Of a stretch of 58,709 nucleotides of DNA, positions 19,548-29,417 are shown piece by piece. Every line of letters begins with the position of its first letter. Position 1 is the first letter of the stretch. This DNA is from Allobacillus halotolerans (GTDB lineage Bacteria > Bacillota > Bacilli > Bacillales > Alkalibacillaceae): contig NZ_JAHLZF010000016.1 in the NCBI RefSeq assembly GCF_018967645.1, positions 1-58,709 of the forward strand, written 5' to 3'. A program made the translations under genes and the position numbers. Below the pieces are notes generated by a model, which saw only the letters and a program-made list of their open reading frames with translations, was not told where the DNA came from and did not search any database.

Positions 19548-21068
19548 TTATCTGATTCCGAAACTTGCTGGATTTACTGCATTACTCTTAGAGTAATTCC
19601 ATCCGCCTCGGTGAATTTCGAAGTGTAAATGCTGACCGAATGATTGTCCTGTGTTCCCCATGTTTCCTAAGTATTGTCCTTGGCTTACTGTTTGACCAGT
19701 AGAGACCGCTCGATTTCTCATATGTGCATAAACAGTCGTATACTTCTGTCCTTTAATGATATGAGAAACAAACACGACATTTCCGTAACTGCTGGAGAAA
19801 TAAGAACGACTTACAATTCCTGAAGCAGCGGCTTTGACTGGCACCGTTCCACCTTGTGCGATATCTACACCTGGGTGGTATGAAGAACATCCACTACAAC
19901 TTCTGTGACCGAATCCAGAAGAAATATAACCTGCTGCAGGTTTGATGAAACCACTGGAAGAAGTCGTTTGTTCAATTTCAGGACTTCCTGAATCGTTGTT
20001 GGATGAACCTGAATTGTTTGAACTTGAATTATTTGAGCTTGAGTTTGAGTTATTCTGTTTCTCTTTTCTTTTTCGTTCTTCTTCTTTTTGTTGCGCGATG
20101 AGTTTGTCAAAAGCAGATTTCTGGCTTCGAAGGTTTTCTTCTTTTTCAGACAAGCTCATTTGGTGATTATGTGCTTCTTCTTCTTGCTTTTCTAACTTCG
20201 CCATTTGTGTATCTTTCATGCCAAGTTGGTCTTCCAACTTCACAAACAGGTTGTCCAGTTTGGATTTCTCAGCAGCTAAAGAAGCTTTTTGAGATTCTAA
20301 CTGTTTCTTTTCAGAAGCGACTTGATCGCGTTGTGCCGTTACAGTCTCTTTATCTTTTTCAACTTGTACTTTATTTTCTTCGACTTTTGTTTTATTTTCT
20401 TCGACTTGTTGTTTATTGTTCTCCAAGTCTATTTTCTCTTGGATATGTGTTTCTAGAATTTGATTGTCTTGTTCCATGATTTTATTGACAGCGACGGTCC
20501 GGTTAATAAAATCACCAAAGTTTTTCGATCCTAAAATCACTTCTAAGTATTGGATGTCTCCTCCATTTTTTTGCAGACTACGTAAACGATTTTTCAATAA
20601 ATCTTCACGCTTCTCAATACTCGCTTCTTGTTCTTTAATTTCTTCTTTGAGTTGTTTGATTTCTTCTTTCAACTGTTTAATTTCATCTTGGAGTTCTTTA
20701 ATTTTTGTTTCTAGTGTATTGATTTCTGCATTTAATTCATCGATTTCACTTTGTTTCGTATTAATTTGGCTTTCTTTCTTTTCTAGCTCTTTAATTTTTT
20801 TATCAATCTGGCTCTGTGTATTCGATGCTTTTTCATCCAGTTTATTGATTTCACTTTGTGTATTTTTCTGTTTTTGTTTAATTTCATTCAAGCGATCTTT
20901 CGCTTCATCCAGATCACTTTTAACTTCTTTGTGCTTCTGATTCACCTGGCTTTTCTCTTTCTGTAAGTCACCGATACTTTTTGCACTGACATCTGCTACT
21001 GCTGTTAGTTGAAAAATTCCTATGAACAAAATTGCTGCTAAGAATAGTTTTACCGTTTTTTTTCCCAA
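19548..21068 (-). CDS. Coiled-coil M23 peptidase, probable FtsEX effector
   Basis: Secreted peptidoglycan endopeptidase. After a signal peptide (LFLAAILFIGIFQLTAVADVSA), about 290 residues of heptad-rich coiled coil follow (repeats such as LKEEIKQLKEEIKEQ), then a Ser/Asn-rich low-complexity linker and a LytM/M23 domain with zinc ligands in HPGVDIA and HLHFEIH. The domain order is that of EnvC/PcsB-type hydrolase activators, and the gene directly follows ftsX, so FtsEX probably controls it. Start: TTG at 21068 with AGGGG 7 bases upstream; a TTG at 21086 extends the frame but has no good ribosome site. Confidence 0.88.
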   Translation of the reverse strand: MGKKTVKLFLAAILFIGIFQLTAVADVSAKSIGDLQKEKSQVNQKHKEVKSDLDEAKDRLNEIKQKQKNTQSEINKLDEKASNTQSQIDKKIKELEKKESQINTKQSEIDELNAEINTLETKIKELQDEIKQLKEEIKQLKEEIKEQEASIEKREDLLKNRLRSLQKNGGDIQYLEVILGSKNFGDFINRTVAVNKIMEQDNQILETHIQEKIDLENNKQQVEENKTKVEENKVQVEKDKETVTAQRDQVASEKKQLESQKASLAAEKSKLDNLFVKLEDQLGMKDTQMAKLEKQEEEAHNHQMSLSEKEENLRSQKSAFDKLIAQQKEEERKRKEKQNNSNSSSNNSSSNNSGSSNNDSGSPEIEQTTSSSGFIKPAAGYISSGFGHRSCSGCSSYHPGVDIAQGGTVPVKAAASGIVSRSYFSSSYGNVVFVSHIIKGQKYTTVYAHMRNRAVSTGQTVSQGQYLGNMGNTGQSFGQHLHFEIHRGGWNYSKSNAVNPASFGIR

Positions 21069-21149
21069 CTTTTGTTCCCCTTTCAAATCTTTAAAAGATT
21101 AGTAGATTTGTTTGCTGTCTTTCTCTAGCGATGCTTGTATGATGGTTTT

Positions 21150-22043
21150 CTATACGCGCAAAAACTTACGAACGCTCATGACGCTTCCCCAAATACCGAT
21201 GACAACGCCAATTCCAAGTAATATTCCTGAGATTTGCCAAATGAATGGATTCGCCGGTAATAATTCAAAGAATGGAATCGGAATTTCATCTGCGAATTGA
21301 TTGTAAAGATAGTAATATCCACCAGCTACAACAGCTATCGGAATAATCGATCCAAGAACGCCCATCAAGGCACCTTCAACGAAAAATGGCCAACGAATGA
21401 AACTGTTTTTCGCTCCGACAAGCTTCATAATGCCGATTTCTGTCTGACGTGCGATAATCGTCATTTTAATCGTATTGGAAATAAGGAAAATCGCTGTCAA
21501 CAGTAGTGCGCCGATGAAGATAATTCCAATCCATCTTGCAATGTCATTGAAGGCGATTAAACGATCGACGACATCTTTCATGTAATTGACTTCTTCTACG
21601 TTATCCATTTGTTCAATTTGATTAGCAACGCCTGCCAACTGCTCTGGTTCATACGTTTTTATATTAAAAGCGTCATTCAATGGGTTGAATTGTTCAAATA
21701 GCTCCCATTGATCGCCGGATTCACCCATATCGGAGATGAGCCCTTCCAGTTCATCTTCTTTTGATGAAAATTCCATCTCACTAATATCTGAGATTTCATT
21801 GATTTGTTTTTCCAATGCTTGAATGTCTTGGTCTTCAGCAGTTCTTTCTACGTAAACTTTCATCTGTGCTTCATTTTCAATGTTCTCAGCCAGCTGATTT
21901 AGGTTAAACATTAATGCGAGGAAAATCCCGACCAACACTAACGTTGTCGTTACCGCACCAACTGACGCTACCGTCATCCAACTGTTTCTGACTATATTTT
22001 TCGTGCCCTCTCGCACGTGTCTTCTCATTGTACTAAGCTTCAT
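21150..22043 (-). CDS. ftsX: Cell division ABC transporter permease FtsX
   Basis: Membrane half of FtsEX, which transmits ATP hydrolysis to extracellular peptidoglycan hydrolases. Helix 1 is at about 24-46, a large extracytoplasmic loop (about 50-165) is the usual effector-docking domain, then three helices with the conserved cytoplasmic IARQTEIGIMKLVGAKNSFI segment. At 297 residues it has normal length. Its start overlaps the end of ftsE by 11 bp, indicating coupling. Confidence 0.95.
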   Translation of the reverse strand: MKLSTMRRHVREGTKNIVRNSWMTVASVGAVTTTLVLVGIFLALMFNLNQLAENIENEAQMKVYVERTAEDQDIQALEKQINEISDISEMEFSSKEDELEGLISDMGESGDQWELFEQFNPLNDAFNIKTYEPEQLAGVANQIEQMDNVEEVNYMKDVVDRLIAFNDIARWIGIIFIGALLLTAIFLISNTIKMTIIARQTEIGIMKLVGAKNSFIRWPFFVEGALMGVLGSIIPIAVVAGGYYYLYNQFADEIPIPFFELLPANPFIWQISGILLGIGVVIGIWGSVMSVRKFLRV

Positions 22044-22719
22044 AACCGTATTCCCCTCGGTGCTCGTCTCTCACTATTTGACCGTTTTCCATAGCGATGA
22101 CTCTTTTTCTAAGTTTGTTTACGATTTCCTGACTGTGAGTCGCCATAACGATTGTCGTTCCTCGTGTATTGATCTCTTCAAAAATTCGCATGATTTCCCA
22201 AGAAGTTTCAGGGTCCAAGTTTCCTGTTGGCTCATCAGCAATGACAATCTTTGGATTGTTGACAATTGCCCGGGCAATCGCAACTCGTTGTTGTTCCCCA
22301 CCTGATAACTGGTTTGGAAGGAATCTTGCTTTTTGCTTCAACCCGACCATTTCCAATACTTCGAGTACACGCTTGTTAATTTTCTTTGGATTTTCTTCAA
22401 TAACTTCCAACGCAAAAGCGACATTTTCAAACGCTGTCAAACGAGGAAGTAATTTAAAGTCTTGGAAGATGACGCCGATATCGCGTCGTAAGAACGGAAC
22501 GTCCTTCAATTTCATGTCGGTCACATTCTTACCTTCAATCAAGACTTCACCTTTTGTGGCTAGCTCTTCGCGGTACATCATTTTAATAAATGAACTTTTC
22601 CCAGCACCACTCGCCCCTACAATATAAACGAATTCACCTGCATCTATATTTACGGTTAAACCGTCAACGGCCATAACGCCGTGGCTATATTCTTTATAAA
22701 CATTTTTCATCTCTATCAT
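22033..22719 (-). CDS. ftsE: Cell division ATP-binding protein FtsE
   Basis: ATPase of FtsEX. Walker A GASGAGKS is at 35-42, Q-loop FQDFKLLP, signature LSGGEQQRVAIARA, Walker B IVIADEPTGNLDP, and switch His in ATHSQE. I start at ATG 22719 (MIEMKNVYKEY) to match orthologues. A GTG at 22731 adds MLLI and has AGGGGG only three bases upstream, so the start is not settled. First gene of ftsEX-M23. Confidence 0.94.
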   Translation of the reverse strand: MIEMKNVYKEYSHGVMAVDGLTVNIDAGEFVYIVGASGAGKSSFIKMMYREELATKGEVLIEGKNVTDMKLKDVPFLRRDIGVIFQDFKLLPRLTAFENVAFALEVIEENPKKINKRVLEVLEMVGLKQKARFLPNQLSGGEQQRVAIARAIVNNPKIVIADEPTGNLDPETSWEIMRIFEEINTRGTTIVMATHSQEIVNKLRKRVIAMENGQIVRDEHRGEYGYEA

Positions 22720-23115
22720 AATAAGTAACACGATCCCCCTAGGATGTTTTTCGTTAGCTGTCGATTCTATGTGTTTTTTCTATCATTATAGGAAATCTAG
22801 TAGATTGGTCGTTTGATTTGTTTCAGGACAACCAACTAACTCTTAATTCAAAACCTATTATAACATCATTCGGCATAAATTTTACCCTTTTTAATATTAC
22901 ATTTTCATTTCAAAGTCATGTCTACAATCGTATTTACTAGGAGATTTGTCTCTTCTTTACGATTAACTCACTGTCTTTTGATATATATCGACCAGATTCC
23001 CTCTTTCTTTACATCAATTTTTCTGAATGAATCATTCAAATTACCTAAACATAATGTGGTGATAGGTCAAATGGAACAATTTAAATAGAAATAGAGTAGA
23101 AAGTTGAGGGGGTGA

Positions 23116-23283
23116 TTAACACTGAAGGATGGATTTTTAACACTGAAGGTGGGTGAGTTAACACTGAAGATTGGGGAAATAACACTGAAGAAATGTGAAT
23201 CAACACTGAAGGTCTAGGATTTAGCACTGAAGGTAGAGCAATTAACACTGAAGATCACACGATTAACACTGAAGATTCACAAG
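23116..23283. repeat. 21-bp tandem repeat array (8 units)
   Basis: TTAACACTGAAG (minor variants) begins at 23116, 23137, 23158, 23179, 23200, 23221, 23242 and 23263, an exact 21-bp step. The other nine bases of each unit are nearly unconstrained. The array ends just before the cccB terminator. The stretch 22732-23115 is AT-rich, presumably holds the ftsE promoter, and shows no gene. Confidence 0.95.
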
Positions 23284-23292
23284 CGTATCCAA

Positions 23293-23328
23293 CAAAAAAC
23301 TACCCCATCCATTTTAGATGAGGTAGCT
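23293..23328 (-). terminator. Terminator after cccB
   Basis: CTACCTCATC pairs with GGATGGGGTAG (bulged) and is followed by TTTTTTG on the minus strand. Confidence 0.8.
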
Positions 23329-23349
23329 TGTTCAATACATCCATTCAAT

Positions 23350-23685
23350 TTACTGTTGAACTAACCAATCAGCGATTTCTTCTGCATCGCCTTGTTCAAC
23401 GTTTTGTGCTGGCATTGAACCTTTACCGTTTTGAATGATGTCTACGATTTCACTTGCATCGTAGTCATCTCCAACGTTTTCTAGAGATGGACCTGCTCCA
23501 CCGGATAGGTCACCGCCGTGGCAAGATGCACAGTTTTGCTGGTAGAGCTCTTCACCTGCGCCAGTGTCGCCACCGCCAGATGCTGATTCTTCTCCACCGC
23601 CGTCTCCGCCACCGTCATCGCCGCCACCACAGGCAGCTAAGACAAGCATTCCACCAAAGATTGCAGTGAGTAACTTTTTCTTCAT
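23350..23685 (-). CDS. cccB: Cytochrome c-551 lipoprotein
   Basis: Small membrane-tethered c-type cytochrome that carries electrons to terminal oxidase at the outer face. It has a lipobox LVLAAC with Cys19, a Gly/Asp/Ser-rich linker, one haem site CASCH, and a Met axial ligand in GSMPAQN. It is 111 residues from ATG 23685, which has AGGAGG 9 bases upstream; a longer frame to 23703 would swallow the ribosome site. The Gly-Asp linker suits an anchored mobile haem domain. It follows prfB, as in B. subtilis. Confidence 0.92.
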   Translation of the reverse strand: MKKKLLTAIFGGMLVLAACGGGDDGGGDGGGEESASGGGDTGAGEELYQQNCASCHGGDLSGGAGPSLENVGDDYDASEIVDIIQNGKGSMPAQNVEQGDAEEIADWLVQQ

Positions 23686-23739
23686 GTTTGTTGACCTCCT
23701 CATTATGTTTGTTTGTATGTTTCCCTAAACATCCAAAAG

Positions 23740-24841
23740 TTAATCAACTTTTGAACGTAAATAGGCATCAATAAATGAATCTAACTCTCCATCCATGACG
23801 GCTTGAGTATTGCCGTTCTCAAGGTTCGTACGATGGTCTTTCACCATGTTGTACGGATGGAACACGTAAGAACGGATTTGACTGCCCCAGCCAATTTCCT
23901 TCTGTTCTCCTCGAATTTCATCCATTTCTCGTTGTTGTTTTTCAATTTCCAATTGGTATAGTTTCGATTTTAACATTTTCATCGCTTGTTCGCGGTTTTT
24001 GATTTGAGACCGTTCCGACTGGCAAGTAACAACAGTACCTGTCGGCTCGTGTGTAATCCGGACGGCTGAGTCGGATGTGTTGACGTGCTGGCCACCGGCA
24101 CCACTCGAACGGTACGTATCAATGCGCAATTCCTCTGACTTCACATCAATTTCAACATCTCCGGAAAATTCCGGGACGACTTCACATGATGCGAATGAAG
24201 TATGTCTTCTGCCTGAGGAGTCAAACGGTGAGATCCGCACTAGTCGGTGTACACCTTTTTCAGCTTTTAAGTAACCATAAGCATTATGCCCTTTGATTAA
24301 GAGCGTAACACTTTTAACGCCTGCTTCATCTCCGGGTAAATAATCCATCGTATCGACTTTAAAACCTTTTTTCTCAGCATATCGCGTATACATCCGGAGT
24401 AACATCTCTGCCCAATCTTGAGACTCAGTTCCACCGGCACCCGAATGGATCTCTAAAATGGCGTTATTTTTATCGTAAGGCTCACTCAGTAAAATTTCAA
24501 GTTCGAAGCTGTCGAGCTCCTTCGAAAAATGTTGAATGCTTTCATGTAAATCATCAAAAAGCTCTTGATCATTTTCTTCTTTGATTAATTCATAGGAAAC
24601 ATCGAGATTTTCAAGTTCCTCTGAAAGCTTATCGAGCTCTTGAACCGTTTTTTTTAGGCCATTCATTTCATCAATCACTTGCTGGGCGTTATCTTGATCG
24701 TCCCAGAAGCCTGGTTCAGTCATTTGGATTTCTAACTCTTCAATGCGTTTACGCTTTTCAGGTAAGTCAAAGTGACCTCCTAAAGTTTTCTAAAGTCTCA
24801 TTCATTTTATCGATTTTCTGTTTGATTTCTGTTAAATCCAT
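23740..24841 (-). CDS. prfB: Peptide chain release factor 2 (programmed +1 frameshift)
   Basis: Recognises UGA/UAA stops. The gene starts at ATG 24841 ([13 protein letters not shown]), with AGAGGTG before it, and reads 24 codons to an in-frame TGA at 24769-24767. A +1 slip at CTT-TGA-C, preceded by the internal AGGAGG, brings in the main frame ([13 protein letters not shown] then MTEPGFWDD). Total 366 residues, equal to B. subtilis RF2. SPF anticodon-like motif is in the ...[10 protein letters not shown] region neighbourhood and GGQ is in GAGGQHVN. This is the classic autoregulation of RF2. Confidence 0.96.
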
Positions 24842-24865
24842 ACTTTCACCTCTGTTGATTATTGT

Positions 24866-24889
24866 TTACATTTACCCGTATTATAACAC
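24866..24889 (-). promoter_or_regulatory. Candidate extended -10 promoter of prfB
   Basis: Minus strand TGTTATAAT (-10 at 24885-24880 with a TG one base ahead), about 40 bases before the prfB start. A matching -35 is weak. Confidence 0.4.
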
Positions 24890-25009
24890 GACTAAACAAA
24901 ACTAAAACTGAACAATTCGTTACAGATGGTTGGATTTCCCAGTCAATTCATTAAAAATAGTGCCTTACACCTAGAGGTTTTGCAACTTGAGTTTATTTTA
25001 TTTACGATT

Positions 25010-25968
25010 CAACGCAAAATTTGTGTGACTTATTGTGTGGATTTGCGACCAATATTCGGATATATGCGCCGGCTAGATGTAGATATGCACCTTTTTTTTC
25101 GTGAGTTAGGAATGTTTTGCGCTCTATTCAGTTTTATTTGAGACCAATGGAACCGGATATGCGCCCGACTAGAAGACTTATGCTACCAAATTTCGGATAT
25201 ATGCGCCCTATTGTACGATTTATGTGACCAAAATGAAAAAATATGCCCTCAAACCAACAACATCAGTGATAATCCAACTAAAGATGAGTCATCAGCTACA
25301 TTAAGCAAAATACCAGTAAGCCCTCAACATATTCAGTATGTTATGCGCCCTATTCAGTTTTATTTGAGACCAATGGAACCGGATATGCACCCGACTAGAA
25401 GACTTATGCTACCAAATTTCGAATATATGCGCCCTATCGTACGATTTATGCGACCAAAATGAAAAAATATGCTCCCTAACCAATAACATCAGTGATCAAT
25501 CCAAATAAAGATGAGTCATCAGCTACATTAAGCAAAATACCAGTAAGCCCTCAGCATATTCAGTATGTTATACGCCCTATTCAGTTTTATTTGAGACCAA
25601 TGGACTCGGATATGCGCCCGACTAGAAGACTTATGCTACCAAACTTCAGATATATGCACCCTATCGTACGATTTATGTGACCAAAATGAAAAAATATGCC
25701 CTCAAACCAACAACATCAGTGATAATCCAAATAAAGATAAGTCATCAGCTACATTAAGCAAAATGACCAGTAAGCCTTCATCATCTTCAGTATGTTATGC
25801 GCCCTATTCAGTTTTATTTGAGACCAATGGACTCGGATATGCGCCCGACTAGAAGACTTATGCTACCAAATTTCGAATATATGCACCCTATCGTACGATT
25901 TATGCGACCAAAATGAAAAAATATGCTCCCTAACCAATAACATCAGTGATCAATCCAAATAAAAAAAG
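25010..25968. repeat. Nested array: about 226-bp higher-order repeats built of 21-bp units
   Basis: A conserved block (ATCAGCTACATTAAGC) recurs at 25291, 25518 and 25744, steps of 227 and 226 bp. Within each copy, TATGCGCCC, TATGCTACC, TATGCGCCC and TATGTGACC follow at 21-bp steps, with a 42-bp step before them. Its right end runs into the secA terminator. Open frames here (up to 83 codons) are repeat by-products. Positions 24890-25009 hold nothing else. Confidence 0.92.
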
Positions 25969-26000
25969 TCGAAAAGCTGGGAAACCAGCTTTTCAACCTT
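25962..26000 (-). terminator. Terminator after secA
   Basis: GAAAAGCTGG pairs with CCAGCTTTTC around GAAA/TTTC, followed by GACTTTTTTTATTT on the minus strand. Confidence 0.9.
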
Positions 26001-26011
26001 TTAGCATTTCA

Positions 26012-28522
26012 TTATTTTCCATGACAGTGCTTATATTTTTTCCCGCTGCCACATGGACATGGTTCATTACGTCCGACTTCTTTTTTCTTTACAATCGGTT
26101 GGCGCTTTTTCTTTTGATCTTGGCGTCCGCCCGCAATCGCCTCGGTACCTGTCGCGACAGCTTGACGTTGCAAGTTTTCTCGAATTTGTGCCTTCATTGC
26201 ATATTTAGCAACTTCTTGTTCGATGGAAGCAATCATCTCTTCAAACATCGAGAAGCCTTCCATTTGGTATTCCTGCAATGGATCGTTTTGACCGTATGCA
26301 CGCAAATGAATTCCTTGGCGTAGTTGGTCCATCTGGTCGATGTGATCCATCCATTTGCTGTCAACCGTACGCAATAGGATGACTTTTTCAAATTCACGCA
26401 TTTGATCCTCGGTCAATTCTTCTTCACGAGCATCGTATTTCTCTTGTGTTTTTTCAATGACCCACTCAATGATCTCTTCTGGTTCTTTTCCTTTAAGATC
26501 ATCAACAGAGACTTCATCCTGGTTCAACACGTTCGCTTGTAAAAATTCAGCCAGTGCTTCGAGGTCCCAGTTCTCATCGTCTTCATCTTGCGTATAGGCA
26601 TGCACATTCCGTTCGACTGTTGAACGAATCATACCTTCAATGATTTCACGTAGACTATCGGACTCAAGCACTTCTTTCCGCTGCTCATAAATAATATCGC
26701 GCTGTTGACGCATAACATCATCATAAGCAAGTAGCTGTTTACGCGCATCAAAGTTATTCCCTTCGACTCGCTTCTGAGCCGATTCCACTGCTCGGGAGAC
26801 CATTTTACTTTCAATCGGTTGGTCTTCTTCCAAACCGAAACGGTCCATCATCGATTTCATATTGTCTGATCCGAAACGGCGCATCAATTCATCTTCCATG
26901 GAAAGGTAGAACTGAGAGACACCTGGATCTCCTTGACGACCCGAACGTCCACGAAGCTGGTTATCAATCCGGCGTGATTCATGTCGTTCTGTTCCGATAA
27001 CGGCCAAACCGCCAAGCTCTTTTACACCGTCACCTAATTTGATGTCTGTACCACGACCGGCCATGTTCGTCGCAATCGTTACGGCACCTTTTTGACCCGC
27101 TTCCAAAATGATTTCAGCTTCTTTAAAGTGGTTCTTTGCGTTCAAAATATTGTGCTTAACGCCAACCTTTTTCAAGAAGTTTGAAATCAATTCAGACGTC
27201 TCAACGGCGACCGTACCAATCAAAATCGGTTGTCCTTTTTCGTGGCGCTCTTTCACTTCTCGAACGAGCGCTTGGTATTTCCCATCAACGGTTTTATAAA
27301 TCAAATCCGCCCGGTCATCCCGGCGAATCGGTTCGTTCGTTGGAATGGAAACGACCTGCATATTGTAAATATTACGGAATTCTTCTTCTTCCGTTTTTGC
27401 CGTACCGGTCATCCCGGAAATTTTTTCATACATCCGGAAGAAGTTCTGGAAAGTAATCGTCGCAAGCGTCATACTTTCCTTCTGGATCGGCAAGCCTTCT
27501 TTCGCCTCGATTGCTTGGTGAAGACCATCACTATAACGACGGCCTTTCATCAAACGACCCGTAAATTGGTCGACGATGACGACTTCGTTTTCCTCAACCA
27601 CATAATCGGTATCTTTACGCATGACGACATGCGCTTTCAACGCTTGGTTAATATGATGCGTCAATGCAACATTATTTAAATTATAAAGGTTTTCGATATT
27701 GAAATATTGTTCAGCTTTCGTGATTCCTTGCTCTGTCAGCTGCACATTCCTTGTTTTTTCATCATACGTATAGTCTTCTTCATTTCTTAATGTCGAAGCA
27801 AACTGATCCGCTTGTAAATAATTGGACTGTGATTTTCGCTGAGACCCAGAAATGATTAATGGTGTTCGCGCTTCATCAATTAAAATCGAGTCAACCTCGT
27901 CAATGATCGCAAAATAAAGTGGTCGCTGCACCATTTTTTCTTTATATAACACCATATTATCGCGTAGATAATCAAAGCCGAATTCATTATTCGTACCATA
28001 CGTAATATCTTTGGCGTATGCTTCACGCTTTTCGTCTTTTGATAAACTATTCGTATTCAAACCGACTGTCAGACCAAGCCAATTATATAGCTCACCCATC
28101 TCATTCGAGTCACGATCGGCAAGGTAATCGTTCACCGTAATGATATGAACGCCTTTTCCTGTAATCGCATTTAAGTATGCCGGCATGGTCGAGGCCAATG
28201 TCTTACCCTCACCGGTTTTCATTTCCGCTATATCCCCTTGATGCAAAGCAATCGCACCAAGCAGCTGGACGTAGAACGGACGCATGCCTAGCACACGTTT
28301 CGAAGCTTCACGCACAACCGCATACGCTTCCGGCAACAAGTCATCCAATGACTCGCCATCTTGATATCGTTTTTTAAACTCATCCGTTTTTTCCTGTAAC
28401 GCATAATCAGAAAGCTGCTGCATCTGTGGTTCTAGTTCTTCTATTTGATCCGCAACTTTTTCTAGTTTTTTCAATTGGCGACTATTTCCATCACCAAAGA
28501 CTTTCGTCAATAATTGCTTCAT
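26012..28522 (-). CDS. secA: Preprotein translocase ATPase SecA
   Basis: Motor that drives preproteins through SecYEG. 836 residues (841 in B. subtilis). Walker A MKTGEGKT is near residue 101, [16 protein letters not shown] follows, the preprotein-crosslinking and helical scaffold domains are intact, and the second nucleotide fold has [10 protein letters not shown]. It ends in the zinc-binding SEC-C motif [15 protein letters not shown]. The start is ATG with GAGG four bases upstream. It is flanked by a 21-bp-type array behind and a small gene before it, which has its own terminator. Confidence 0.98.
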   Translation of the reverse strand: MKQLLTKVFGDGNSRQLKKLEKVADQIEELEPQMQQLSDYALQEKTDEFKKRYQDGESLDDLLPEAYAVVREASKRVLGMRPFYVQLLGAIALHQGDIAEMKTGEGKTLASTMPAYLNAITGKGVHIITVNDYLADRDSNEMGELYNWLGLTVGLNTNSLSKDEKREAYAKDITYGTNNEFGFDYLRDNMVLYKEKMVQRPLYFAIIDEVDSILIDEARTPLIISGSQRKSQSNYLQADQFASTLRNEEDYTYDEKTRNVQLTEQGITKAEQYFNIENLYNLNNVALTHHINQALKAHVVMRKDTDYVVEENEVVIVDQFTGRLMKGRRYSDGLHQAIEAKEGLPIQKESMTLATITFQNFFRMYEKISGMTGTAKTEEEEFRNIYNMQVVSIPTNEPIRRDDRADLIYKTVDGKYQALVREVKERHEKGQPILIGTVAVETSELISNFLKKVGVKHNILNAKNHFKEAEIILEAGQKGAVTIATNMAGRGTDIKLGDGVKELGGLAVIGTERHESRRIDNQLRGRSGRQGDPGVSQFYLSMEDELMRRFGSDNMKSMMDRFGLEEDQPIESKMVSRAVESAQKRVEGNNFDARKQLLAYDDVMRQQRDIIYEQRKEVLESDSLREIIEGMIRSTVERNVHAYTQDEDDENWDLEALAEFLQANVLNQDEVSVDDLKGKEPEEIIEWVIEKTQEKYDAREEELTEDQMREFEKVILLRTVDSKWMDHIDQMDQLRQGIHLRAYGQNDPLQEYQMEGFSMFEEMIASIEQEVAKYAMKAQIRENLQRQAVATGTEAIAGGRQDQKKKRQPIVKKKEVGRNEPCPCGSGKKYKHCHGK

Positions 28523-28661
28523 ATATCCTCAACCCCAAGATTAAATTTACACTTGCACAACATTAATGATAACACTAATGAAACCACCATGACAACAATC
28601 CTCACCTGCATAAACCCGTCGCACTGCCGGCCAAAAATCGACAAGCAATTGATATTTACAC

Positions 28662-28699
28662 TAAAGAAAAAATGGTTGACTGGGGCAGTAGTCAACCAT
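28662..28699 (-). terminator. Terminator after the small gene at 28722
   Basis: ATGGTTGACT and AGTCAACCAT form a 10-bp perfect stem around eight bases, followed by TTTTTTCTTT on the minus strand. It insulates secA from the gene ahead. Confidence 0.88.
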
Positions 28700-28721
28700 A
28701 ACAAGACCATTAAGCGGATGG

Positions 28722-28931
28722 TTATTTGGAATTGAGGAAGGAGTAGGATTTCGGCTGAAGGATTTCTGGAGCGTTCGTTGTGGAGGTATAAACACTCAGA
28801 TGGTCTTCAATGACAGATATTTTTTCATTAGACGCTGCGACAATGCGCATTAATTGTACGATGATCTCGTTCTGTTGATTAAGCTTTTTCTCGAGACGTG
28901 AACAACTGGGGCAAGGTTTGACATTGCACAT
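28722..28931 (-). CDS. Small protein with CPSC motif, unknown function
   Basis: 69 residues: an N-terminal CNVKPCPSCSRLEKK with three cysteines, a helical middle with heptad character (LEKKLNQQNEIIVQLMRIV), and a polar tail. Start supported by AAGGGGGG nine bases before the ATG; end supported by its own strong terminator. The C-x2-C could bind metal only if the protein oligomerises, so this is a guess. Not recognised. An overlapping open frame in another register (to 29181) lacks a good start and is ignored. Confidence 0.6.
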   Translation of the reverse strand: MCNVKPCPSCSRLEKKLNQQNEIIVQLMRIVAASNEKISVIEDHLSVYTSTTNAPEILQPKSYSFLNSK

Positions 28932-29130
28932 CTCGTATTCCCCCCTTAATGATCTTGCATATCTTAGTTATATCACAGAGTGTTGAGCAATAAAAATCGC
29001 TAAAATGCTCGCATACCAGGGTTTTAGGACACTTTTTGTCTAGAATTTGAGATAAGTGAGCAGAAATCGATTGGAAAAATGATTTATCTACAAAATGAAA
29101 GTTTTTTAAAATTTTTTGTGGGTGAATAGG

Positions 29131-29358
29131 ATATGGACCCAAGCGGTTGAAATATGTGCTCATTGATTGTGAAACCCTCACAGTTTAGCAGTGGGATGCG
29201 CCTCAATGACGCAGATATGCTCCCTAATTAGATGGATATGAGCCTCACTAATGATATATGTTCCCTCATTTGATCGATATGTGCCCGGATCATCGAGATA
29301 TGCTCCCTAGGATAGAAAATATGTGCCCGATTTGAAAATATATGAGCCGTTCATGTTC
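29131..29358. repeat. 21-bp tandem repeat array (about 10 units)
   Basis: ATATGCTCCC, ATATGAGCC, ATATGTTCCC, ATATGTGCCC, ATATGCTCCC, ATATGTGCCC and ATATGAGCC follow at 21-bp steps (one 20), with more decayed units on the left. Same ATATGnnCCC theme as the array near secA. It ends 12 bp before the hpf terminator. 28932-29130 is AT-rich with no gene seen. Confidence 0.9.
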
Positions 29359-29361
29359 GAG

Positions 29362-29404
29362 AAAATAAAAATAGCCTCAGTCCAGCAATCGGACCAAGGC
29401 TATC
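29362..29404 (-). terminator. Terminator after hpf
   Basis: ATAGCCT and AGGCTAT with an inner GGTCC/GGAC stem, followed by TTTTTATTTT on the minus strand. Confidence 0.88.
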
Positions 29405-29417
29405 TGATGTAATGCCA

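Noticed and set aside
25146-25680. Open frames of 60 to 83 codons
   Set aside because: They repeat with the 226-bp blocks; codons follow the repeat, not a protein pattern.
28519-28710. 63-codon hydrophobic minus-strand frame
   Set aside because: Spans the terminator before secA and overlaps the secA start region; it is the leader read in another frame.
28879-29181. 100-codon minus-strand frame
   Set aside because: Overlaps the better-supported 69-residue gene, lacks a ribosome site, and has a Phe/Cys/His-rich random composition.
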